Shown one piece after another: positions 19,066-28,566 of a DNA stretch of 64,000 nucleotides. The stretch covers positions 149,559,640 through 149,623,639 of the forward strand of contig CM043955.1 in NCBI GenBank assembly GCA_014529385.2. The letters run 5' to 3'. The translations under genes were made by a program, and so were the position numbers. The stretch comes from Adiantum capillus-veneris. Its lineage: Eukaryota; Streptophyta; Polypodiopsida; Polypodiales; Pteridaceae. Each line of letters begins with the position of its first letter. Position 1 is the first letter of the stretch. The notes under the pieces are model-generated. The model had not been told where the DNA came from. It did no database searches and worked only from the letters and a program-made list of their open reading frames with translations.

Positions 19066-20072
19066 GACATTATACGCGTATGATGTCTCACAGCATGATT
19101 TTCACATCCATTTCAACATTTGAGTGCATAGCCTCATTCCACATGTTAATCACATCCTATGAACCAAGTATCATGAGAATTGGAGTTAGAAAACCCAAGG
19201 AAAACCAAAAAGACGCAAAGTAGGCCATAAAATTGATTTTTGGTCCTAATTTTGTCAAAATAACTCCAAACTCATGAAACTTTGTAGGATTGTTGATTAA
19301 CACATCTACAAGCTATCTGGAACCAAAAAGCACCATTTTGACACAAAAGACATCATACGCGTATGATGTCTATTTGCACTTACAGAGCCAAAATTGCTCA
19401 TTTGTCATCATACATCCATTATATATATCTAATACCTGCTACAAATGAAGTTTGGAACCATTTGGTCAAGTGGATCACCCCATTAGCCCAATTGAGGGAA
19501 AATCCTTCATCCAAAGCCTATTTTAGCCCAAATCCAACATACTCAAGTCCAAACCAAGATTTGAGTAGGGACAGTCCTTCACTAGTACATGGGGAGTCCA
19601 CAGAACCAATCCCATGAAAAATTGATGAAAAAGACATCATACGTGTATGATGTCTCCAGAGCCATTTTTAGCCCAAAATCTATCCAAAATTCATAAATCC
19701 ACTGAATAAGCCTATCTAAAGCCATATCCAAGCTTATAGAGAAATTTGGTCCAAAAATACACTAAAAGACATCATACGCGTATGATGTCTCACTATGTGA
19801 TTTTGGCACCTCAGGGCTTCAACCACCAAACAGAAGTGATCTACATGCTATTTGAAGGTGAACCACCAAGTTTTATCCAATTTGGATCATAAAATCCAAT
19901 TCCCTTTCAAAATTTTGCCAAGAGCCTGATCGGGACTAAACTGGCCAAAACTTGACCAAATGGGATCCAAACTCAAATCCAAGCATATGATACTCATGTA
20001 TACACTATCAGCTACAAGCACAACCAATATGAAGTCATTTTGACACAAAAGACATCATACGCGTATGATGTC
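19066..20072. repeat. Element A palindrome array 2
   Basis: Five 22-bp palindromes with the A-type arm GACATCATACG and its reverse complement start at 19066, 19349, 19633, 19768 and 20051. The steps are 283, 284, 135 and 283. The copies at 19349, 19768 and 20051 are perfect; the one at 19633 has a single central change (ACGTGT) and the one at 19066 has GACATTATACG as its left arm. The array lies 12 kb from array 1 and ends about 170 bp before the ATG of the 3' ORF, just as array 1 ends about 170 bp before gag. A degenerate AAAAAGACG stands at 19206 and at 20196, about 140 bp from neighbouring sites. Confidence 0.92.
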
Positions 20073-20238
20073 TCCAGCATGATTTTGAGCCCAGTTTGCA
20101 TATTTTTTCACCTACCCTGCATCCTTAGGCCATGAATAACTCATGTTTCAATTTTCAAGTCATTTGAATAGTTAAAAGCTTCATTTCGGCTTTCAGTACT
20201 AAAAAGACGTAACTTCTGAAATTGGAGTTACAGGATCC

Positions 20239-22788
20239 ATGGATTCCGCCAAGTTATCGGCAACGAAGAGAAAAAGACCGACAATCAAAGATGCTCTTGC
20301 AGAAGCGGAACCCTTTGACATTCCAGTAGAAACCCTCAAGCCAACCAAAACTTGGGTGGAGGAAGCAGTACTGGAACAAGAGGGAATAAAGATCTACCAG
20401 GGGACTTTCAGAGATCCTCAAGGGCAAGCGGTGGATATACCGATGATCCCACAAGAATTGGTGGATTATAGCAGGTCAGAGAACATCAGCAGGTACCTGG
20501 AAAGGGCAGACTTGCACAGGTTCTTCACCTCGAGACCATCAGGTGTAGATACAAGAAGAGTGTATGAGTTGGCAACCTCCATTCATAAGGATGGGAAAGC
20601 CACATTGACAGCAATAGATGGAGAGAAAGTAGAGGTACAGATCACTCCACAGCTCATTGCAGATGCATTGAAGCTGAACAACAAAGGGAGCTCTGTCAGG
20701 GAAAGAAGGGAGGCTATAGAGGTTTATGGGTCCAAGAAACAGAATGCAACTTATGGAGATATGGCAGACCAAAGAGCGTCAACCCTTTGCCGACTGTACA
20801 ACCAATTTCTCCATATTTGCAGTAAAAGACCGCAAAAGTATACGACACCGCCCCATGCCATTGCAACGACCATCACATGGGCATTGAAGAGCAATATGCC
20901 AAAAGAGGTGAATTACGCTCAACACATCCACGAGCAAGTTAATTGCCATGCTCAACGAGAAGCCAAAGTATATAGGAGGAGCTGAAGTTCTGACAAGAAT
21001 AGCTTATGAAGCTATGGGCCAGAGATCAATGGCCAAAGGTTCCCTCCCAGAATGAGTGGCTTAGAGAAGCCGATGAGGAGGAAGAACATCCTGAAGTATC
21101 CAAGAGGGCGTCCACAAGAGCACGCAGGAAACTAGAAATAGTTTCAGAACCTGAAGAGAATGTGGATGAGCCGCTTATGAAGAAAGCAAAGAAGAAGGTT
21201 GCTCCCAAGCAAACCAAAGTCATGCACATGGTGATGAACTGCTCAACAAGATCAAAGAAAGATCCAAGGCAAAGGAAGTGGAGATTGAGACAGCCAAACA
21301 AAGGGAAGCCGAGTTGCAGAGGAAATTAGAGGATGCTATGACTGAATCTAAAAGTCATAAAGCATCACTCTACGATGCGGAAAATGAAGAGATGGCTTGA
21401 TACTCCAGCTACCGAGGCTTCAAGAGAAGTAACAAGTGCACAGGAAGCAAGGGAGCGGATGGAAGACGACTTGGAGGCGGCTAAATGAGCTCATTGAGCT
21501 AAGGGAAAGAGTCGAGCTCCAAGAAAGAACAATCACTAGACTCAGGACTACCCCTAGAGCTAGCAGAGCAGGAACCGAACAAGAGGGAGCTCTTGTACCA
21601 GCTCTGGAAGACCAGGTCCGAAGCTTACAAAGAGAGCTAAGATTAGAGCAAGTGCAAAGGTTGCACATTGCGGAGGGATCATTGGCAGCAGAGGAGAGCT
21701 CACTTTAGAAAATCAAACACTAAGAACAGAGAATGAGACCCTCCGCAAACAGCTCCAAGATCTACAAGAGCAACAAAGAAGAGAGACAGAGACACACACA
21801 CGAAGGATCAGGTGGAGCAGCCATAGAGCTACCAGAAACTGGAGAGGCAACCACAATTGAAGATCCAGCCCCAGTTCAAGAGGTGGCCTCAACTTCAGAA
21901 TCTCTGAAGAAGAAGAACAAAGGCTCCATGACCAAATAGAAAAGTCAAAAGAGGAGAGTGCCAAGGCGGAAATGGAATGGGAGAGGAGACTCCTAATCTC
22001 CATTAGACTTCAGGGATTAGACACAAAAGTTCTCCATGAAGAGTGGATGCAACCCGCCTGCCTTTTCCTTTGATGAAGTTTGAAGTGATAAAAACGAAAA
22101 AGAGAATAGAGGAGCAGCAGTATGTCGCTCTTTACGAAGGTGACATCACAAAAGAGGAACAATCAAAGAAGATTGTAGATTCGCAGCCTAGATGGAGGAA
22201 AGTTGGTTGAACAAATACCCAGCCTACCTTATCTACTTGGTAGAGGCACCAAAGGAGATTTGGGAGGATTCAACCTTCTGCCCGGTGCCAAGAGTCAGAA
22301 GCTGGAAAGAGCATGGCAGGATTGCAGAAAAGAAGCCAAATTGGCTTAATTACCCCAGGATGCCAGGACCAAAGGCAGGAGAGAGAATAGGTAAAGCCTA
22401 CATGGTGAAAACCCTAACGGGCACCATCAAGCTCTTTACTGGCTCTCCTGACCTTTCGTGTCAGATGCTCAAGAAAATTTGCAGGACTCTCTTAGCTTGC
22501 ATTGAAGTGTTCGCGCCAGATAAAGCCACGACCTCGACTCTACTATCGACGGCCGACACAGTGACTGATATGATGTATGACCTTTCATTGCAGCCTTCTC
22601 CAAAAGTGTTGCACCTCCTATACCAGAGGATTATGTTTTTGCCTAGCTTCCACATGCAAACATTCGAAGAAGCTTTCTACACCGGCTTTTTCACCCACGA
22701 AAGCAAAATATTCGGCCCAACCTTGACCATCGGCAACCTGCGATACGAATCACATTTGCAGATGCTCAAGACGATAGGACTTTATTGA
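20239..22788 (+). pseudogene. Element A extra 3' ORF (unknown protein, broken)
   Basis: I do not recognise this protein. It opens at ATG 20239 (MDSAKLSATKRKRP, a basic start) and runs 248 codons. A frameshift near 20935 follows, then an acidic/basic stretch (21010-21250). A region rich in E, L, R and Q with heptad-like spacing (about 21440-22000) suggests a coiled coil. The last 198 codons (22192-22788) are open in the first frame. The final 80 residues differ at only a few positions from the A' element (63620-63862), so the protein was probably functional until recently. It lies after pol, where Athila-like elements place an env-like ORF, but I see no signal peptide or membrane segment. A structural or nucleic-acid-binding role is only a guess. 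Confidence 0.6.
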
Positions 22789-22801
22789 CCAAGCATAAAG
22801 G

Positions 22802-22837
22802 TCATGTCAGGGACGACATGAACGCGGAGGGGGGGAG
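22802..22837 (+). other. Conserved hairpin and 3' polypurine tract of element A
   Basis: TCATGTC (22802-22808) and its inverted copy GACATGA (22815-22821) form a 7-bp stem with a 6-base loop. Next comes the tract GGAGGGGGGGAG (22826-22837), ending at the TG of the 3' LTR. The same hairpin plus tract precedes the 3' LTR of C (56832-56867) and of A' (63571-63606, minus). Confidence 0.85.
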
Positions 22838-23780
22838 TGTTGAGCCAGCAGAGGATCACACCCACATTTTTGCTCACACTCATCATTTTTGTAACCATTG
22901 ATTGTAATAAATGTCTTTCCGACATTGATTTTGAATTAAGCCATTCATTAAGTAACGGGACTCAATTGAGTTTGCAGCTTGTAATCCCGAAGTAATTTCA
23001 CTTGCTGATGTAATTAGTTAGAGATGTTCTCACCTCCAAGGCTGAGGTATATAAGCCAAAGTTTTTGTAACCTAAAGGGATTCAGTTTTTATTAATCAAA
23101 GTGAGTTTTTGAGCGCGGTGACTGTGTCTGAGAGAGAGTGAGAGTGAGAGAGAGTCTTATCTACATGCTATGCGAGCTACGGAGCCGCCATTGGAGAAGC
23201 GACACCGCCATTGTGTTAGCAACGGCAAGAGCTACGCACAGATACCAAGAGTGCACGCTATCGGCTTATATGTGTGGTAAGTTCCTACGAGCTTCGGTGT
23301 GAGTTTTCTTCCAACTCGTGTGTCGGAATGGAGCGTGCAGCATACCTATAGAACCACAACGAGTAGAGCTACACATCAGTACCATCGGGGTCAAGTTTCG
23401 GTCACCTGTATTTTTTGGCCTGTCTTCATACGCGTTTACCGCACGGAGTGGTTATAGGTTGATTTTGCAGTTCAAGTCTTTAGGGTGTTGTTCTTACCTA
23501 GTGCATGGACTTCTCCTTGAGTTTGAGATCGATTCAATGATTCTAGATCCTTTTTCGTATAGCATTCGTTCGTAGTACGGATTTCAGTCACTTGCGTATT
23601 TTAGAACTTAGATTTGATTTCCTTAGTAGTGATTGTCATTAGAAGGTCGAGTAGGTGATTTCACACCCACCTAGTTGTTTCCATGCGCCTGCGGGTCAAG
23701 CTTCGTCCTCGTCTGACAAATTCTGTTGTTGGTTGAGTTCTCACTATTTAGCTTCCGCTAGCGGCGTAACCGCCTTAACA
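22838..23780 (+). mobile_element. Element A 3' LTR
   Basis: It is 943 bp, the same length as the 5' LTR, from TGTTGAGCC to CTTAACA. Differences include variants in the GA tract and scattered substitutions, about 13 in all. The half-site TCATACGCGT is at 23426-23435. It is followed by the second TACTA target repeat. Confidence 0.96.
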
Positions 23781-24366
23781 TACTACGACATGGTAAGATA
23801 ATCCGACGATATCTTATTCAGTTCAAAAATTATCCTTTTGAAGATGCTAAATGGATCCAAGGAGTACAACTTAAGGATAGTATGAACCTTGTCACTGCTT
23901 ACAATGCTACATTAGAGTAAGAAAATGTACAACTCTCTTTTAAATGACTCATGTTTTTGTCTTATAATACTAATCCTTTTTTTAATTGTGCACAAATTTA
24001 ACTAGTATGCATGCTTAGAATCATGTTTGTGATGACGACGTCTCTCAAACACCAAGTAGAATTTGTCACTCTACTTTGGGAGAATGAAATGGACTAAAGA
24101 GCAGACATGCTTGCGGCAGCTATGTCTCCCAAGCACCAAATGGATTAGTCATCCATCTTGGAAAGATGTCGTAGGGTAAAAAAGGGATCCTCTACCCGCT
24201 AAGTACGATTGACTAATGACTAAGGCTTTATCTCTTCTACCTCATAGTCAAGGACGACTATGATTTCAAGAGAGAGGTAATTTCATAAAATCTAATATCG
24301 AACTAACCCAAATGATTTTCTCATATTAAATTGATCACTTAATGTGGGAGAATAAATGGGAACAAG
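23781..24366 (+). pseudogene. gypsy2 copy 1: chromodomain C-terminus and 3' untranslated region
   Basis: After the TACTA repeat, the integrase frame of copy 1 resumes in the order found undisturbed at 31000-31137. The tail IIRRYLI.FKNYPFEDAKWIQ is a chromodomain, and the frame stops at TAA 23918-23920. About 450 bp of untranslated sequence follow, matching 31138-31583, with a purine-rich end (GTGGGAGAATAAATGGGAACAAG) just before the LTR. Together with 4445-5480 this is the truncated upstream gypsy2 unit. Confidence 0.92.
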
Positions 24367-25932
24367 TGTTAAGATATAGATATGTGCTTATAGATCTATC
24401 TCAACACGGGGCCAATAGTAAAGGGGCCCAAATGGGAGATGGTCTATCAAGAGCAAGGCTAACCAATGGAGCATAAGACCTTAGGGTTAGCTTCATTGAA
24501 GACCTCCAATAATGTGTGTAAAAGTCCTTTGACCTTTGACCTTAGGTAAGCTAGGGCTGAGCTTGAGGTGGGAACCCGGCCCAAGCTCGAGGTGCTTGTC
24601 GTGCTTGAGGTGCTTGTCCTGCTTGAGGTGCTTGTCATGCTTGAGGTGCTTGATTAAGATGCTTGAGGTGCTTGACTGGCTCCATGCTTGAGGTGCTTGA
24701 CTTGGTGCATGATTAAGATTAAGGTGCTTGAGGTGCCTTGAGAAGCTTGCCTGAGATGCTTGTGGGAACACCCCCTACTTCAAGTGCTTAGTCATGCTTG
24801 ATGACTAAGGGGCTTGCTCATCCAAAGTCAAAAAGATCCCTACAAGGAGGGGGGCGAGCCTACAAGGGGGGGGGATGAGAGAGAACACACACACACACAC
24901 ACACACACAAGGGAAGCCCCAGCTTGAAGAGGCAGCAAGGACACTTGTCAAGTTCCTCCTCATGTTGCCCTCATGGTGTGCCTGAAACCTATTGGTTGGC
25001 CACCCAAGGGGTCCAATGATAATTTAGGATATTTAATTAATTGATTTTGCATTTATCAAGTCCTCTCTCTCAAAGGGGAAAAGGGGACACTTGTCCCAAG
25101 GCTACCCATGTTGCTTGTAATGGCTCCTGCTTGTGATTGGCTAGGCCTGGAGGGGTCCAATGAGCTTCAAGCATGAGCTACAAGGGGGGGTCGACCCAAG
25201 CAAGCTAGGGGGTGCTTAGGGGGTATACTCACCCACACACACTCACAAACACTCTCATTGTGTACTATGCAAAGTGCAAGAACTCCCTCTCCTTCTCCAA
25301 GCAAGTAGAGGTTGAGAGCCTACACCAACACTCTTGGCTATGGAGTGCAAATCCATCCAAGAGCCATGCTTCAATGCTTGAGCTTGCCATCTATTTCTTC
25401 TTCATTACTATGCTATTATGTATGCTAGCACAAGAGTTATGATAAGTGAGGAACTAGCTCTTTCTCGTATGAAATGTTTCTTCTTCCTCTTCCCTACCCT
25501 CATTCCCTGCTAGCTCTCTCCACCTTCGAAGGTGTTTGAGGTCTTGGGACTGAGGCTTGGTATAGTTAAAGCTTTCTTCAAGTTTAGGTCATGCTATGAT
25601 GGTGATGCATGAAGCTTTCCATCTTCATTGCTTCACCTAGGTCACAAGGAACACAAAGAATGTATTGTAACAATTCTCTCTTTATGGGAGAAATCATAAT
25701 ACAAATGCCTATTGGAGGGGGGACCGGCTCCACATAAATCCGGTCCTCAACTGTTGTCATGTTCTCTAAATTCTCTCTCTTGCAAAAGTATTGTCTATGC
25801 CAAGTTAACTAATTGCTATGATTATGTTGCTATCTTCAATTATGTCAACCCGCTATGCTCACAAAATCATTTCTTGAAAGTACTCTCATTAAATTCCGCT
25901 ACTCTCAAATTGAATAGGCAAATTCCATTTCA
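24367..25932 (+). mobile_element. gypsy2 LTR (middle, shared)
   Basis: It is 1,566 bp, from TGTTAAGATATAG to CCATTTCA. It is nearly identical (about nine changes) to the LTR at 31584-33148 and matches the inverted LTR at 58308-59852. It serves as 3' LTR of the truncated copy 1 and 5' LTR of copy 2. Inside are a minisatellite built on TGCTTGAGGTGCTTG (about 24560-24770), G-runs and an (AC)n tract (24885-24909). Confidence 0.92.
24560..24770. repeat. GCTTGAGGT minisatellite within the gypsy2 LTR
   Basis: About ten imperfect copies of GCTTGAGGTGCTTG, separated by short variable stretches, occupy the U3 part of the LTR. The same block is in the other two gypsy2 LTRs (31777-31990, and inverted at 59465-59665). 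The short reading frame across it is an artefact. Confidence 0.85.
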
Positions 25933-25946
25933 TTGGTATCAGAGCA
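25933..25946 (+). other. gypsy2 primer-binding site (initiator Met tRNA)
   Basis: TTGGTATCAGAGCA follows the LTR CA directly. It is the standard plant initiator-Met tRNA primer site, as expected for a chromovirus. Confidence 0.93.
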
Positions 25947-26346
25947 TTTGGTTTCTCTTTTCTTGCTTAAGAAGAGAGGTCCTTAAGTAGCCTATAAATG
26001 GTTGATGTTGTTAATTATAATAGAGTAAGTGGAACTGGGATCTAATATCGGTTTTGTTAAGCCCACTATGTGGGGGATGGTGCACACCTCGGGAGCTTTG
26101 GACTTAATAATGGAGTCTTTTTAGACTTGCCTACGGCTTTACCATTATTGAGCCATAAGAAGTCCGAAAGGAGCTAGCCCTTGGCAACTCTGCTATGTTA
26201 GACCTACTCCTCTACTCTCTATAATTAACCACTTTGAGCCATGGGTGTAGATACTTAAGAGCCGATTTTCAAAGGCTAAGAGGAGTGGCAACTAAGGTTT
26301 TGAACTGCCAAAGCATACACTAAGTATAAACATAAATTTTGTTAAC
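25947..26346 (+). other. gypsy2 leader
   Basis: 400 bp between the primer site and the gag ATG. I see no ORF and no palindrome array here, in contrast to elements A and C. Confidence 0.7.
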
Positions 26347-28566
26347 ATGGCTGGCAATAATCAAGAGAGTAGAATGAACATTGATATCTTTTATTTTGCA
26401 CATGAAGGTGCTAATGATGATGCTCCCATGTTTGTGAATTATCTCGTCACTAGGTTGCAGCAAGCTATGGGCAACCCTGCTTTGCAAGCCGAAGTTACTC
26501 AACAACTTCGTGCTTATGGAATTTCCCTTCCTCTCCCAGAGGAGAGAGAGCTTAGGAGGCCTCTTGAAGAGACCCCCAAAAGAACACTCTCTCCCATTCG
26601 AGAGGAGGAATCCAAAGAGAAAGAAAGCAATGAAAGTCTAAGTTCTTCTGAAGAGGTGGCTCCACGAAGACGGCGGTCTAGACGATCGCCTACTCCTCCC
26701 AAGAGGAAAAGAGCAACCTATAGTTCTTCTCCTCATCACTCTGAAAGGCAAGAGAGGAAACAAAGGAAGAAAAGGGTTAGGAAGAGGTCACCCTCTTCTC
26801 CTTCTTCTTCACCTTCCTCCTCTTCCGATGAAAGTTATGGCTATTCTCCTAGATAATACAAGAGGGGAGGACATCGCAAATCATTTCCTGCATGGCGAAA
26901 GTCACAAAAGCTAAAGAAGTTCAAGGAGGGAGGAAAGAGTATCTCTTTTCTCACCTACGATGGCACCTTTGGTGCTACCGACAAAGTGTTGGCCTTCATC
27001 CAGCAATTTGATGCGGCCTTTGGGGACGAGGGCTTCACAGAGTCCTCCAAGCTACGCCATGTAGCTATGCACTTCCAAAAATCAGCTCGTCAATGGTGGG
27101 CTAGCCTTCGTGGCAATGGAGAAGCCCCAAAGACATGGAAAACTCTACGAGTTTCCATCATGAAGCAATTTCTTCCAAGCGATACTAAAGATAAAGTTCT
27201 TACCGAATGGCGCGGCTTGAAGCTTCTCTCTCATGAGTCTATCAACAAGTATGTAGATAAGTTTTGGGATTTACATCTCAAAGCTACTGTCTTTCAAAAG
27301 ATAGACTTTGCCGAGCAAAGACAGCAATTCTGTGCGGGATTACCTGAAGAGATGGCCGAATACATCAACTCTCAACGGCCTGGTACTATTACCGAAGTAA
27401 TCCATCACACCATGGTTGATTCACGCATCAATTTCCATCAAGGGGCTAGACGTAATGTCAAGCCCATGGAAAACAAAGATAAAAATGATGCAAAGGGGAA
27501 ATCCAATGCTCAAAATAATTCCCAAGGCACTTCCAACAACAACAATCGGTCCAAGGAGAAGGGAGTTTACAAAGGTAAAAACAAACTCTCTCCTAAATAT
27601 CTTGAAGCTTTTCGCAAGGACCATAAATGTTTCAAGTGTGGGGAGCAAGGACATGGCTATTGTTCTTGCCCCAAGAAGAATACTCGCAATGAGACTCCTA
27701 GGGCTTCCACCATCGAAGCTCCAAAAGAGGATGCTCATTGCAAAGGATCATCACTCTCCTATGCTTGGGGAAAGGTAAGAGAGCATGATGCCTTCATCTT
27801 GTTTGACCCTGGCTCTTTTGACCCTAGCTCTACTCTCAACTTCATATCAACAGAGTTGGCCACCAAGTTGGGCATTCAAGCTTTTGAGATGGGAGATATA
27901 GTAACAGCTGATGCACCTTTCAAGGGACAACAAGCCTCCGTTACTCCCTTGATTGGGAAGTTGAGGCTTCATGTCCAAATCTATGTCGACAAAGAAGACT
28001 TCTTCATCTCTCCTCTCCAACATCAGGATGTTATCCTAGAGGCACCATGGTTTGATCGCATGGCTGCCAACATGAAGTTCCCTGAAAGGAGAATTTACTT
28101 CACCTACAGGGGAAAGAACATGTATATAGATGCTAGTGAGCGTGGTTGCACTATACCACTTGTAAATCCTCTTTCTTTTGATAAATCAATGAAGAGCTCA
28201 GTTTCTGCGTACATGATTTATGTCAAAGAGTCTCTAAAAGCTAATAATGTTTCATCAAATGAAAATGATAGGAATCAAGAAGAGTTAGACTTGTCTACTT
28301 TTCTAAAAGGATTCCAAGATGTGTTCATCGATGATATCCCTATGGACCTACCTCCAAAACGAGGGGATGATGACCATCGTATTGAGCTCCTTCCAGGAAG
28401 CTCACCGCCTAACAAACCTCCTTATCGAATCTCACAAGCTCAACAAGAGGAGATTATGAGGCAAGTACAGGAATTGGTAGACAAAGGGATGGTGAGGCCT
28501 AGTTCCTCTCCCTTTTGTTCTCCAGTCCTTTTAGTGCAAAAGAAAGATGGTACATACCGTATGTGA
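26347..28566 (+). pseudogene. gypsy2 copy 2 gag and protease (two in-frame stops)
   Basis: ATG 26347 opens MAGNNQESRMNIDIF. The N-terminal third ends in an arginine/serine-rich region (about residues 85-169). A TAA at 26854-26856 interrupts the frame, which goes on with the capsid domain (about 26950-27420, FQKSARQWWASLRG) and one zinc knuckle CFKCGEQGHGYCSC (27629-27670). The protease active site reads LFDPGS instead of D-S/T-G and is disrupted by a 15-bp tandem duplication (27802-27816 and 27817-27831). A TGA at 28564-28566 falls in the RT entry motif (YRM*VDYRALN). Apart from stops, the frame is the same throughout. Confidence 0.9.

Larger units (their letters stand above)
5481..23780 (+). 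mobile_element. Element A: 18.3-kb Ty3/gypsy retrotransposon, OTA (Tat/Athila-like)
   Basis: The element is complete: two 943-bp LTRs, a 5-bp target duplication, an Asp-type primer-binding site, gag, protease, a 1,648-codon pol frame, a polypurine tract after pol, a second long region with an extra ORF, and a terminal polypurine tract. The LTRs differ at about 13 positions (about 1.4%), so the insertion is fairly recent. It sits in the integrase gene of gypsy2 copy 1. Gag has several stops and frameshifts but pol is open, so this copy may be dead yet recently derived from a working one. The clade assignment rests on the primer site and layout and is tentative. Confidence 0.95.

Noticed and set aside
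24493..24771. Minus-strand ORF of His/Leu/Lys-rich repeats in the gypsy2 LTR (also 31710-31988 and plus strand 59459-59725)
   Set aside because: It is a translation of the GCTTGAGGT minisatellite in U3 and has no homologue outside it.
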